A DNA stretch of 64,000 nucleotides from Peptostreptococcus porci (lineage in GTDB: Bacteria > Bacillota > Clostridia > Peptostreptococcales > Peptostreptococcaceae): contig NZ_VUNE01000001.1 in assembly GCF_009695815.1 (NCBI RefSeq), positions 372,001-436,000 of the forward strand. The letters are read 5' to 3'. A program made the position numbers and the translations under genes. Positions 46,084-55,086 of this stretch are shown piece after piece. Below the pieces are notes generated by a model. That model was given only the letters and a program-made list of their open reading frames with translations, had not been told where the DNA came from and did no database searches. Positions within the stretch are counted from its first letter, which is position 1. Each line of letters starts with the position of its first letter.

Positions 46084-47346
46084 TTATGCAGTTTTTTTGT
46101 TTTCATAAATCATGTAACTCACAATAGCAGCAAGTGTACATAGTAAAATGTCTGCAGTCCATATTGCTGAGTAAGAATTCATCATTTCGAATAGAATTCC
46201 ACCCAACCAAGCGCTTATGAACCCACCAATTTGATGCAACAAGAATACAAATCCGAATAATGTTGCCAAATATTTACTTCCAAAGTTTTTTCCAATTATT
46301 CCAGAAACAGGAGAAACTGTTGATGCACCGGATATGCCAAATAATCCGGCAATCAAAGTAATTGTGAAAATTGTCTTCGGAACAATAAAGAATAATATTA
46401 TTGTAAGCGGTCTTAAACCATACAGAAATGCTAGTACATTTTTCATCTTGAATTTATCACATAATATCCCAGCAGCTACTGAACCTATGATGGTAGTTAT
46501 GCCATAAATAGAAAAAGCATAAGATGATTGCTGTGAAGAGAATCCAAATGACATAAATTCAGTTGGCAAATGGTTTGTGATAATTGCCATATGGAATCCA
46601 CAAGTGAAAAATCCAATCATCAATAAAATATATGTGCGATCTGTCAATGCTAATGTAAATAATTCTTTAGTTGAGATTATTTTTTTATTGCTAATTGGCG
46701 TATCAAAACCTGCATTTGTATTTATTTCTTTATTATCTACCTTATCATCTACTTTTTTTGAGCTGTTCTTACAAATTAAATACGATACTGGAATTATTGC
46801 CAACATAGGGATTGAAAAAATTTTCATCGCATATGCAAGCCCGCTTCCAACTATTAAAGTATTTAGTAGTGGTGACATTAACGAATTGCCAAGTCCACTA
46901 GATGCATTTATTATTCCTGAAACAGTAGACATATATTTTTGTGGTATTTTTGTAGAGACAGAACCTATTATCAATCCATATGATAATGCGCCTGTACCCG
47001 CTGGAAGAAGTATTCCGATACATATTGTCAGCGTAAGAATTGATTTGCTGTATGGAGCAAGTAACATACCAGACGTTGTCAATATTGCACCGATTGCAAG
47101 TGTAAGGAAATTACCTTTTTTACTTGCAAGTATTCCAAACAACGGTTGAACAACACCAAATGTAAGTTGAGCCACTGCAAAAACAAAGCTGACTGATGCA
47201 ATTGTCGTTCCAGAATTTTCCACTATGGATTTTAACATAATTCCATAGTTGTTTCTAATTCCACAGTTCATTGCGTAGATAAATCCGCCAGCAATAGTTA
47301 GTAGAATTACTATTAATATTCTATTTTTAGAATTATTTTTGGTCAT
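46084..47346 (-). CDS. MFS transporter
   Basis: A 420-residue transporter with twelve membrane helices in two halves, separated by a charged loop (about residues 195-225). FGILASKKGN is a form of the loop 2-3 motif (GxLADRxGR), with a related ILCDKFKMKN in the second half. It resembles monocarboxylate/oxalate-formate type (OFA-like) carriers, but the substrate is not clear. A thioesterase and a PPOX-fold gene follow upstream in the same direction, which suggests one operon. Confidence 0.88.
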   Translation of the reverse strand: MTKNNSKNRILIVILLTIAGGFIYAMNCGIRNNYGIMLKSIVENSGTTIASVSFVFAVAQLTFGVVQPLFGILASKKGNFLTLAIGAILTTSGMLLAPYSKSILTLTICIGILLPAGTGALSYGLIIGSVSTKIPQKYMSTVSGIINASSGLGNSLMSPLLNTLIVGSGLAYAMKIFSIPMLAIIPVSYLICKNSSKKVDDKVDNKEINTNAGFDTPISNKKIISTKELFTLALTDRTYILLMIGFFTCGFHMAIITNHLPTEFMSFGFSSQQSSYAFSIYGITTIIGSVAAGILCDKFKMKNVLAFLYGLRPLTIILFFIVPKTIFTITLIAGLFGISGASTVSPVSGIIGKNFGSKYLATLFGFVFLLHQIGGFISAWLGGILFEMMNSYSAIWTADILLCTLAAIVSYMIYENKKTA

Positions 47347-47381
47347 CTAATTTCTCCTTATATACAGATACCTAATATGTA

Positions 47382-47795
47382 TTATTTTTTTGCAACTATC
47401 ATCGTTGATAACATCTTTGCGATTATTTTTTCTCCAGTTGAGTCTGTTACGACAGCTTCTGAAATCACTAAAGTTTTACCTGTTTTTATCACTTTTCCTT
47501 TTGAAATAAGTTTATCTGTTTTTGTTGCATTCATTATATTGATTTTGAATTCAACAGTAAGGACTTCACAATCATCTGGCATCGTTGTCAATGAGGCATA
47601 GCCACATGATACATCTGCCAATGTTGTGATTAAACCACCATGCAAAAATCCTTGTTGCTGAGTTAGTTCAGGCTTATTATTACATGAGATAATTACTGAC
47701 CCATAATCTGCATCTTCCAGATTAGCACCAATATAGCCAAGAAAATTTTGTTTATCAAAGCTTTCCTTTACTCGCTTGTAATATTTGTTTTCCAT
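47382..47795 (-). CDS. PaaI-type hotdog-fold thioesterase
   Basis: A 137-residue protein of the PaaI/YigI-like group. The catalytic-loop motif QGFLHGGLITTLADVSCGYAS (about residues 46-66), shown here in two parts as QGFLHGGLITTLAD and VSCGYAS, is conserved. Such enzymes hydrolyse acyl-CoA thioesters. It lies between the PPOX-fold and MFS genes with short gaps; the role of the group is not known. Confidence 0.87.
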   Translation of the reverse strand: MENKYYKRVKESFDKQNFLGYIGANLEDADYGSVIISCNNKPELTQQQGFLHGGLITTLADVSCGYASLTTMPDDCEVLTVEFKINIMNATKTDKLISKGKVIKTGKTLVISEAVVTDSTGEKIIAKMLSTMIVAKK

Positions 47796-47812
47796 AGTTC
47801 AATTCCTATTTA

Positions 47813-48208
47813 CTATAACTCAATACCGTCCAATTTTTTTCCAGTCATAGTTGTGTAAGATATTTCTATCTCATCAAGTGTATATATTTCAAAATTGCTG
47901 TCACCAACAGTATACATTTGACCGAAAAGAGGGAATGCATTTATAGCTGCTGTTTGAGAATCTGTGTCTGTAATAAATCTAACTTTTCCAGTAAGTCTAA
48001 GGATATTCATATTTTCATCGATTGCACTTATTTCAACCTTTGGGTTTTTCTTAATTTGATTACACATTTTTTTTCTTGCATCAGTTGAAAATACTAATTG
48101 ATCTTTGTAATCCATCACGAAACCTATTGGTCTAACGTGTGGTTGATCTCCGTCGACTGTTGCCAAATAATATACCTTTGCATTGTTTAAAAATTCGATT
48201 ACTTTCAT
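47813..48208 (-). CDS. Pyridoxamine-5'-phosphate-oxidase-fold flavin protein
   Basis: A 131-residue split-barrel protein: VYYLATVDGDQPHVRPIGFV is the FMN-binding start of the family, and QLVFSTDARKKMCNQIKKNP and LTGKVRFI follow. These proteins use FMN or F420-like cofactors, often in detoxification. It is the first gene of the leftward group and faces the HxlR regulator across a 220-base gap. Confidence 0.86.
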   Translation of the reverse strand: MKVIEFLNNAKVYYLATVDGDQPHVRPIGFVMDYKDQLVFSTDARKKMCNQIKKNPKVEISAIDENMNILRLTGKVRFITDTDSQTAAINAFPLFGQMYTVGDSNFEIYTLDEIEISYTTMTGKKLDGIEL

Positions 48209-48322
48209 TGCTATACCTCCATAAAAATTAAAATACTAATCTAGATAAAAGTTTTATCTGTTATGATATTGAGAAAAATTTATCTCTTTGATATAATGAT
48301 ATCATATAAGCAACAAATAACA

Positions 48323-48394
48323 AGTACGCATAAAAAAAATACTAGGTACTAAAAACAATACTTTTGTGAAATTTCAATATATTTATTTATAATA
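48323..48394 (+). promoter_or_regulatory. Possible HxlR operator and promoter
   Basis: agtac and gtact (48323-48350) form spaced inverted arms, with actaggtact next to the right arm. TATAAT at 48389-48394 is a possible -10 box for the regulator gene. Its place between the divergent genes suits an HxlR-controlled switch, but the repeat is weak. Confidence 0.3.
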
Positions 48395-48428
48395 TTTTTC
48401 TTGAAATAATAATATTAGAGGTGATATT

Positions 48429-48851
48429 ATGAAAAACAGTGTAGGCTATAGATCGAAAAAAGAAATGTCAAAATCGAAAAAAGAAAATTTTAGAGGAGAG
48501 GAGCTACTTTGCCCTATTAAATATTGTATGGATATTGCAGGTGGTAAATGGAAAAGCTCAATTCTATGTATATTGGCAGATGAAAAGCCTCATAGAAATA
48601 GTAATATAAAAAGAAAGTTGGGCAATATTACGAATACAATGCTAACTCAATCACTGCAACAGTTGGAGGATGCCGGTATGATAACTAGAACTCAATATAA
48701 TGAGGTTCCTCCTAGAGTTGAGTATTCGCTGACTGAGGATGGAAAAAGTATTATTCCTTTGTTAGTTCAGATGGGTAAATGGGGTAGTATTCAGATGGAA
48801 AAACATAGCGAAATACGATCATATTGTAAAGATTGTCTAAATACCAAATAA
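48429..48851 (+). CDS. HxlR family transcriptional regulator
   Basis: A 140-residue regulator with a winged-helix domain (about residues 25-125): CPIKYCMDIAGGKWKSSILC, RKLGNITNTMLTQSLQQLE and PPRVEYSLTEDGKSIIPLL, with the key Cys near the start of the domain (CPIKYC), used in some members for redox or electrophile sensing. It is divergent from the PPOX/thioesterase/MFS group, which is its likely target. GAGGTGA precedes the ATG. Confidence 0.9.
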   Translation: MKNSVGYRSKKEMSKSKKENFRGEELLCPIKYCMDIAGGKWKSSILCILADEKPHRNSNIKRKLGNITNTMLTQSLQQLEDAGMITRTQYNEVPPRVEYSLTEDGKSIIPLLVQMGKWGSIQMEKHSEIRSYCKDCLNTK

Positions 48852-48857
48852 AAATAA

Positions 48858-48896
48858 GCTCACATTATAATTTTTGTTGAGAACTATAATGTGAGC
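48858..48896. terminator. Terminator between HxlR and GAF genes
   Basis: gctcacattata pairs perfectly with tataatgtgagc. It lies between convergent genes. Confidence 0.75.
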
Positions 48897-48968
48897 CATG
48901 TCTTTCTGTTTTTTATAAAATCATTACTAATTTTGTTACTAATTTTGCGGATATATTAATTAGTAGTA

Positions 48969-49454
48969 TTAAAATACATAAGTTTCAATAATTTTTACAC
49001 ATTCACCTATATATTTTTCTTCTAGCTCACCAAATCGTGAAAACTCCGCACTATCCATATCTAATACACCCTTGCAAACACCATCTTTTATGATAGGAAT
49101 TACAAGTTCAGAGTTGGATGCAGCATCACAGGCGATATGACCTTCAAAATTGTGAACATCATCTACTCTCAAGGTCTTTTTTGTGCTAAAAGCTCTTCCG
49201 CAAACACCACTTTCATAATTTATTTTTGTGCATGCTGGCATTCCTTGAAAAGGTCCAAGTTCAAGCTGTTTTCCATTGTCTAAATAAAATCCACACCAAT
49301 TCATTCTTCCAACAATCGCATTTATCAATGCAGATGCATTTGCTAATTTGCTTACTACAGAATCGTCGGTATCGACAAGTCCTCTTATAGCCATAACCAT
49401 TGAAGCATATTTTTCTTCAGTGGATAGACCATCAAAAATCTTTATATCGAACAT
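48969..49454 (-). CDS. Free methionine-(R)-sulfoxide reductase (fRMsr, GAF domain)
   Basis: A 161-residue GAF-domain enzyme that reduces free Met-R-sulfoxide with thioredoxin. The family's features are visible: WCGFYL, LGPFQGMPACTKI, GVCGRAF and VDDVHNFEGHIACDAASNSE, which give the three catalytic-site cysteines. Length fits the YebR type. The preceding Shine-Dalgarno GGAGGG lies a few bases before the ATG. Confidence 0.9.
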   Translation of the reverse strand: MFDIKIFDGLSTEEKYASMVMAIRGLVDTDDSVVSKLANASALINAIVGRMNWCGFYLDNGKQLELGPFQGMPACTKINYESGVCGRAFSTKKTLRVDDVHNFEGHIACDAASNSELVIPIIKDGVCKGVLDMDSAEFSRFGELEEKYIGECVKIIETYVF

Positions 49455-49609
49455 ATTTTCCCTCCATTTTTTGATTTATTATATTTTATAACTAGTATCA
49501 AAAAAAAGCAATAAATCTTTATTTTTTTGATATATATTTTTGAGAATTCGAACTCAAATGTAGTATAATATAGAAGACGAGAAAATATTTTCAAGGGGGT
49601 AAATGATTT

Positions 49610-49867
49610 ATGGAAAAAAGAGTTGCAGTTATAAGTGCTGTATTGGATAATCCAGTAAAAAGCCAGAGTGATTTCAATAGCATTGTGTCAGAATACAAGG
49701 ATATTGTTAGAGGTAGAATGGGACTTCCATTTCCAGAAGAAGGAATTTCTGTTGTAAGTATCACAGTGATTGGAACAATGGATGATATTAACGAATTAAC
49801 AGGTAAAATAGGTGCAATCGACAGTGTAAGTGTAAAAGCTGCAGTATCTAAAAAAGAATTGGATTAA
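49610..49867 (+). CDS. TM1266-type ACT-domain protein, putative [FeFe]-hydrogenase system regulator
   Basis: An 85-residue ACT-like protein: KRVAVISAVLDN, YKDIVRGRMGLPFPEEGISVVSI (seen as GRMGLPFPEEGISVVSI) and a Val-rich final strand. This family is annotated as a putative iron-only hydrogenase regulator because of its frequent proximity to hydEFG genes. No hydrogenase genes are in the window. GGGGG lies 11 bases before the ATG. The next gene is a DUF1097 membrane protein, 36 bases away. Confidence 0.82.
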   Translation: MEKRVAVISAVLDNPVKSQSDFNSIVSEYKDIVRGRMGLPFPEEGISVVSITVIGTMDDINELTGKIGAIDSVSVKAAVSKKELD

Positions 49868-49903
49868 TTATTTAAGAATATATAAGATGGAGGTATGAGA
49901 TAA

Positions 49904-50392
49904 ATGAGTATGTTATTTGCCCTTGGATTAGGGACGGGAATTTGTTGTGGAATTTGGGGATTAATTTCTTCATTTCAAGCTTTGGGATTGATAACTTGGG
50001 TTGGATTTGCTGGCTGTACAGCTTATTTCGCTTCTGGTAAGCATGGGTTAGAAGGCGTAAAAACGGCAATATTCTCGACTATGTCAGGAATGATTTCCGC
50101 ATTGGTAGCTATGTTTGTTTCAAGTTTTGTTCCAGATTCTATGGCACTTTCAGTTATTATGACAGGGGTGATTTCTGCGACGATGTGTTGGCAGGCAAAG
50201 GCTGAAGTGTTGTGGTTTATACCTGGAGCGTTTATAGGTTGCTTTACGACTTTCGGTGTGGCGTCAATGGGAATAAATGTATTGAGTGGAGAGATTCTAT
50301 ACGTTATTATTTCATTCTTGTGCGGTGCAGTATTGGCAATTAGCTGTGATACACTAGGAAACTTTTTTTACAAAAAATTTGGCAAAGAATAG
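49904..50392 (+). CDS. DUF1097 family membrane protein
   Basis: A 162-residue integral membrane protein with five helices, Gly/Ala/Cys-rich: LGLGTGICCGIWGLISSFQ, TWVGFAGCTAYFASG and ALVAMFVSSFVP match the DUF1097 layout. Its function is unknown. It may share an operon with the preceding ACT protein. Confidence 0.82.
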   Translation: MSMLFALGLGTGICCGIWGLISSFQALGLITWVGFAGCTAYFASGKHGLEGVKTAIFSTMSGMISALVAMFVSSFVPDSMALSVIMTGVISATMCWQAKAEVLWFIPGAFIGCFTTFGVASMGINVLSGEILYVIISFLCGAVLAISCDTLGNFFYKKFGKE

Positions 50393-50456
50393 AAGCAATA
50401 GTGTGTTTTTTGGGTATAGATTATCCATATAAATAATCTATGGAGGGATAATTGTA

Positions 50457-51521
50457 ATGAATAATAACATTGTTAATGAAACTATAAAGAACCAGCTTAA
50501 TCACAGATCTATAAGAAGATTTAAGGACAAGGCTGTTGAACCAAAAGTTATAAAAACATTGTTGGATGTTGCGAATCAGACATCTTCCAGTGTTGCTATG
50601 CAGGGATATAGTATAATAAGAATTACCGATAGTGATTTAAAGAAGGAAATATCTGATATTTGTATGCAGAAACACGTGTCTGTTGCACCTGAAGTGTGGA
50701 TATTCGTTGTGGATGCTTATAGAAATGCAAAGATTGCCGCAAGTAAGGATGTTTATACAGATTATAGTAATTCTATGGATAGATTTTTTCAAGGCTTTTC
50801 TGATGCATTACTTAGCGCACAAAATGTTATGGTAGCATTGGAAAGTATGGGATTAGGCGGCGTTTTTTTGGGAAGCATATTGAACGATTCTCAAAAATTA
50901 ATTGATTTGTTAGATCTTCCAGAGTATACTTTTCCAGCTTTAGGCTTGGAATTTGGATATCCTGATGAAAATCCAGATATTAAACCAAGAATGGAGTTAG
51001 AACTAAAAGTATTCGAAAACAAATACAAAAGAGAAGAAGATTACGGTAAAGCTATAGAAAAATATGATGACATAATGAGGGATTACTATGAGAATAGAGA
51101 AGATAACTTTAGATTAGAATCTTTTAGTAGTCATGTTGTTAATATGCTTTCTAGAGTGATTGAACCAAGGGTAAAGATTTTGAATACTATTAGAAAGCAG
51201 GGATTTGAATTTGCACTTGAATATATTCCTGAAAATGAAATAAAGAGAATGTATAAAAACTTGCCGAAGGAAGTCGATGAAGAAGTATTTGATGTAAGCA
51301 GGCTAGGCTTTAAATCTAGCTCATCAGTTAAAGAAATGTTTGAGAAATACCCGTTTGTAAAAGACTATTTGTTGATGATAAATCCGAGATTCAATGTATT
51401 AAAAACCATTACGGCAAGCTCTGATTTTGAAAAAGTAACACTTGAGCTGTTGGCAGAAATGGGTGATATGCCGATGGAATCCCTAATTTATATGATTGAA
51501 TCTAGAATTGATGAAGAGTAG
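50457..51521 (+). CDS. Nitroreductase-family protein with C-terminal DUF1858-like domain
   Basis: A 354-residue protein. The first 240 or so residues form an NfsA-like NADPH-FMN oxidoreductase (NHRSIRRFKDKAVE at the start, then LESMGLGGVFLGSI and ALGLEFGYPDENPD). The last 70 residues (SVKEMFEKYPFVKDYLLM, INPRFNVLKT and a final MESLIYMIESRI) look like a DUF1858 domain, which is common in anaerobes fused to redox-sensing proteins. The join may sense or bind an electron carrier; this is inference. GGAGGG lies eight bases before the ATG. Confidence 0.8.
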   Translation: MNNNIVNETIKNQLNHRSIRRFKDKAVEPKVIKTLLDVANQTSSSVAMQGYSIIRITDSDLKKEISDICMQKHVSVAPEVWIFVVDAYRNAKIAASKDVYTDYSNSMDRFFQGFSDALLSAQNVMVALESMGLGGVFLGSILNDSQKLIDLLDLPEYTFPALGLEFGYPDENPDIKPRMELELKVFENKYKREEDYGKAIEKYDDIMRDYYENREDNFRLESFSSHVVNMLSRVIEPRVKILNTIRKQGFEFALEYIPENEIKRMYKNLPKEVDEEVFDVSRLGFKSSSSVKEMFEKYPFVKDYLLMINPRFNVLKTITASSDFEKVTLELLAEMGDMPMESLIYMIESRIDEE

Positions 51522-51556
51522 GAATTTATTGATTTCTAGCAGTTTGGAGGAAGATA

Positions 51557-52564
51557 ATGATATGGAAAAATAAAAATATAAATAAGCATAGAGTTATCGA
51601 TAGCAAAGATTTGAGTCAAAACACTCAAGAAATAAAGCTGGACAGCGAAGCAATCAGAAGATATAAGGAACAAGATACCAGAAGAGATTTGGATGAATTT
51701 GAAGAACATAGAAAGGTCGTCAAGCGAAGTAAAAATAAAATTTTGGCACTAATAATTTTCTTGGTGCTGGTTTTGTTAGTCATTTTTGGTCTGATTTTTA
51801 TGAGATACTCAGCAAGGATATCTCATTTGGAAGCAGATGCAAATAAATATTTGACAAATGAAAACTATAGGGGGGCGATGGAGCTTTACAAAATTTTATA
51901 TTATGAAACTGGTGATATTGAATATGATAAAAAATGTAAGCAAATTGAGTCTATCTTAGAAAATATGGAATTGTTGAAAGAAGCTAATTCAATGGTTATG
52001 TCTCAGGACTATGAAAATGCTATCGAAAGATTGCTGACAATATCTACAACTGACGAAAAACTGATAAAGAATATTAATAAATTGATAGAGGATGCAGCAA
52101 ATAAATGGATCAACGAAATTGAGTTATTATACTTGAAAAATGATTTGGACTCTGCATTTCTTCAGATTGAAAAAATGATAAATATACTACCAGACAATGA
52201 TTATGCGATTGCACTCAGAGAAAAAATACTGAATAAGAAAAATGGAAATCAAAGCTCATCAGAGGTTGCGACTGACAGTGCCAATATGGTTGCAGAATCT
52301 AAGAAAAACAAGAGGCTATTGCAACTATCGAAGTCTATTATAGGAAGTGAACAATATGTTACGGCTGTAAAAGCAAATGTCAGAGAAAAACACGACAAAA
52401 ATTCCTTGATAACAGACACGCTAGAAAAAGGCGATATGGTCTATGTTGAAGATACGTTTATCGAAAATTCATCTAGAATGTGGTGTAAAGTAACATATTT
52501 TTCTACCAAAAATGTTAGTGTGACAGGATGGATATTATCAAATGAATTGGATGGAAGTATATAA
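51557..52564 (+). CDS. Membrane-anchored protein with helical repeats and SH3 domain
   Basis: A 335-residue single-pass protein: a charged cytoplasmic N-terminus (about 55 residues), one membrane helix (ILALIIFLVLVLLVIFGLIF, about 59-78), then TPR-like helical repeats (ANKYLTNENYRGAMELYKI and VMSQDYENAIERLLTI), a Ser-rich linker and a C-terminal SH3-like domain (about 270-335, ending VTGWILSNEL). SH3 domains on exported proteins often bind peptidoglycan peptides. No known family name applies. GGAGG lies seven bases before the ATG. Confidence 0.75.
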   Translation: MIWKNKNINKHRVIDSKDLSQNTQEIKLDSEAIRRYKEQDTRRDLDEFEEHRKVVKRSKNKILALIIFLVLVLLVIFGLIFMRYSARISHLEADANKYLTNENYRGAMELYKILYYETGDIEYDKKCKQIESILENMELLKEANSMVMSQDYENAIERLLTISTTDEKLIKNINKLIEDAANKWINEIELLYLKNDLDSAFLQIEKMINILPDNDYAIALREKILNKKNGNQSSSEVATDSANMVAESKKNKRLLQLSKSIIGSEQYVTAVKANVREKHDKNSLITDTLEKGDMVYVEDTFIENSSRMWCKVTYFSTKNVSVTGWILSNELDGSI

Positions 52565-52600
52565 ATATTAAAAAATTTAATCGTTAATGTAATAATTTAA

Positions 52601-52659
52601 AAAACATCCCACGTTTTAGAATCATAAAATGTGGGATGTTTTCTTATGCTAGGGACGAC
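52601..52659. repeat. 59-bp direct repeat with hairpin, copy A
   Basis: This repeat equals 54412-54470 with one mismatch. It contains acatcccac and gtgggatgt, a stem with a T-rich right side, so it can be a terminator. It lies on the left side of the Schlafen/AlbA gene. Confidence 0.9.
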
Positions 52660-52712
52660 ATTTGTGTCGAAATTTTTTATTATAATCTATTAAATTCAGC
52701 TGAGATTATGTT

Positions 52713-54257
52713 TTATTTTTTTAAAATTATCCACCTACCAGATTTAGTAGAGCCTTCTCTTGCGATTCGACCATCTGATCTTAGCTTCTTAATATGATAA
52801 CGAACTCCATCGAATGAAATATCTAAATTATCTGCAAGTTGTTTTGCAGTAATATTTGGTTCAATTGTCATAAATTCTATTATTTTATCTGGTATAGATT
52901 TATCTATATTTATTTCTTGGGTAGTTTCTTGAGTAGTTTCTTGGGTAGTATTGGTACTGATATCTCTCAAAAACTCTTTATTTATATACAGAACTGCATT
53001 CGTGTAGTTATCTTCAATATTGTCTGGATAGAATTTTAGTTTAGGTGATCCATTTTCTAACAATGAATCTTTTGCTCGCCTTATACCTGATCCGTAAGAC
53101 TCTATTAAGTTAAGTGAAAAAAACATATCTTTAAGTTCCTTATTGATATACTGTCTTCTGTCAAAGCTTCTGTCTTTGTTGAGTGATTCGATTGTTACGG
53201 GTGGAAGCGGTCTGTTATGATTTACAAAAGAAATTCTATCTTTGTAAATATATATTCCCACATATTCAGGCGTATCATATTCTTTGTGTAAAATAGCGTT
53301 TGTAGAAAGTTCCTCAAATGCTGTAAGGGGATAATTATAGATAATCTTATGCTCAATTTTATCAGCTTCTCTTATGGTATATGAAGCCATAATATTATCT
53401 TCAAAATATTTGCTAACTTGTTTTGCCTGTATCCAAACCGGCCCATCAAATCTTTTTGATTCCATTTTATCCGTTCCGTCAATTTCTCTTATAATTTCAA
53501 CATGGGCATTTGAAATAAACTTATTTGGTTTTTCCGAAAACATCAGCACAGCAAAATTTTTTGCTCTATATCCCCCATACTCACTTTCACTGACAAGACC
53601 CATACTCTTTGCCATATCCAGTTTCGTCATTTCTCTAATATCTTTTTTTGCTCCTGTCTGAAGTAGATATTCTTTTATATATTCATAGCTTAAATCATCT
53701 ATGGTAGCCGTATCATTGAGATTGGAACTGAAAGAAAATCCTGAAAACTTCTTTAATAGTTCAAATTCTTCTGTTGGATTTGGAAGCCTTGAATCTCTGC
53801 CTACTCTGATATATCTTCCTGTTTTTAATTTAATATCTTTGTCCTTTTCCGCTCTTTCACTTGTTTGAAAAGGTCCATTGCTGCTACTTTCTACTGCAAT
53901 AACAAGATAGTATTCATCATCGATTCTATCTGTAATAATGTGATAGTTTATTTTTGGATGGATATTGGAAAGGAGTGATTTTAATTCATTTTCAATCCCT
54001 TCAATTTTGGACTCCTTTATACCCTCTATAGGTCTTTTAGGAATTGCTTTTTCCCCTGTTTCTTTATCATCAACTTCTTCAATACCAATGAACAACAGTC
54101 CAATCTCATTATTCATATAGTTATTGGCAAAGGCACAGGCAGTTTTTAAAATTTTATCTTTAAAGTTTGCCGACTTTTTATACTCGATAAAACTGCTTTC
54201 TATGTTTTTGTTTTCAAGAATGTTATGTGCCAGTTTCTTTATATCTAAAATTTGCAT
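52713..54257 (-). CDS. AlbA_2/Schlafen-domain ATP-binding regulator with HTH
   Basis: A 514-residue protein. The N-terminal AlbA_2 (Schlafen) domain (about 1-170, NKNIESSFIEYKKSANF, IGLLFIGIEE) is followed by an ATP-binding domain with AFEELSTNAILHKEYDT (GHKL N-box-like) and FSLNLIESYGSGIRRAKD. A short linker with TTQE repeats leads to a C-terminal winged helix (DKIIEFMTIEPNITAKQLAD, SFDGVRYHIKKLR). Such proteins are widespread, often near mobile or defence DNA, and their function is little known. GGAGG lies four bases before the ATG. The gene is flanked by 59-bp direct repeats. Confidence 0.85.
   Translation of the reverse strand: MQILDIKKLAHNILENKNIESSFIEYKKSANFKDKILKTACAFANNYMNNEIGLLFIGIEEVDDKETGEKAIPKRPIEGIKESKIEGIENELKSLLSNIHPKINYHIITDRIDDEYYLVIAVESSSNGPFQTSERAEKDKDIKLKTGRYIRVGRDSRLPNPTEEFELLKKFSGFSFSSNLNDTATIDDLSYEYIKEYLLQTGAKKDIREMTKLDMAKSMGLVSESEYGGYRAKNFAVLMFSEKPNKFISNAHVEIIREIDGTDKMESKRFDGPVWIQAKQVSKYFEDNIMASYTIREADKIEHKIIYNYPLTAFEELSTNAILHKEYDTPEYVGIYIYKDRISFVNHNRPLPPVTIESLNKDRSFDRRQYINKELKDMFFSLNLIESYGSGIRRAKDSLLENGSPKLKFYPDNIEDNYTNAVLYINKEFLRDISTNTTQETTQETTQEINIDKSIPDKIIEFMTIEPNITAKQLADNLDISFDGVRYHIKKLRSDGRIAREGSTKSGRWIILKK
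52917..52955 (-). repeat. Short in-frame repeat encoding (Thr-Thr-Gln-Glu)3
   Basis: A 12-bp unit (gtagtttctt plus two bases) is repeated three times on the plus strand, giving TTQETTQETTQE in the minus-strand protein, directly before the winged helix. Confidence 0.75.
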
Positions 54258-54411
54258 AATGCCTCCTATTGGAAAATTATTTCAAAGTATTATAGTCTTT
54301 TTTTCATTTTTTTTACTTGGGATTTAGCAAATATTTGTGATAACAATTTAAATAATAAAAAATGTATTTATATAAGATTTATATAGGACTTAAGAATTGT
54401 TAAAAAAATTA

Positions 54412-54470
54412 AAAACATCCCACGTTTTAGAATCATAAAGTGTGGGATGTTTTCTTATGCTAGGGACGAC
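54412..54470. repeat. 59-bp direct repeat with hairpin, copy B
   Basis: Same as 52601-52659 apart from one base. It lies between the Schlafen gene and dcd, after the 3' end of the leftward dcd gene. Confidence 0.9.
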
Positions 54471-54492
54471 CTTTATGTTGGTCATCTCAATT

Positions 54493-55017
54493 TTATTTTT
54501 CAAAGTCTTTATACATTAAAGAAGGCTGGATTCCAACGTTATTTTGATATTTTCCACTACTATATAAATCGTAGTCACCGTGGATATCATGATAATATAT
54601 CTGGCAAATTTCAGTATTTGGATAGATTACTATAGGTTGAACGCAGAATATCTCCAAAGTCCAATATCCAGCGAATCCGATATCACCAAAACCTGCTGTA
54701 ACATGAATAAATAAACCAAGCCTACCAGTCGAAGAACGACCTTCAAGCATGGGTACAAATTTTTCTGTTTTTGTGAACTCATTTGTTCTACCAAGGTAAA
54801 GTTTATTCGGTTCCAAGAGCAATCCTTCTTCAGGTATTACCAATTTTTTTACCGGATTTGGAATTTTCATATCCAATACATTGTTTTCATAAACAAGCAG
54901 TTCGTTGAACAAAGATAGATTGTAACTATTAGGGTTTATTTTTTTCTTATCAAAAGGCTCAATAATTATATTTTTTGACTCAACATTCCTTAGAATTTCT
55001 TTTCCAGATAGTATCAT
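54493..55017 (-). CDS. dcd: dCTP deaminase
   Basis: A 174-residue enzyme of the dUTPase fold that deaminates dCTP to dUTP in pyrimidine synthesis; some members also hydrolyse dUTP. The start MILSGKEILRNVE, the key motif EGRSSTGRLGLFIHVTAGFG (Arg/Ser/Ser) and IGFAGYWTLEIF with the catalytic Glu are seen. Length is close to the family's. The leftward gene ends just before repeat copy B, which probably acts as its terminator. Confidence 0.92.
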   Translation of the reverse strand: MILSGKEILRNVESKNIIIEPFDKKKINPNSYNLSLFNELLVYENNVLDMKIPNPVKKLVIPEEGLLLEPNKLYLGRTNEFTKTEKFVPMLEGRSSTGRLGLFIHVTAGFGDIGFAGYWTLEIFCVQPIVIYPNTEICQIYYHDIHGDYDLYSSGKYQNNVGIQPSLMYKDFEK

Positions 55018-55086
55018 TCTTTTAACCCTCCTGTAAACGTAATTATACGACTATTTTATCATATTCAAATATGTTTTATCAACTAT

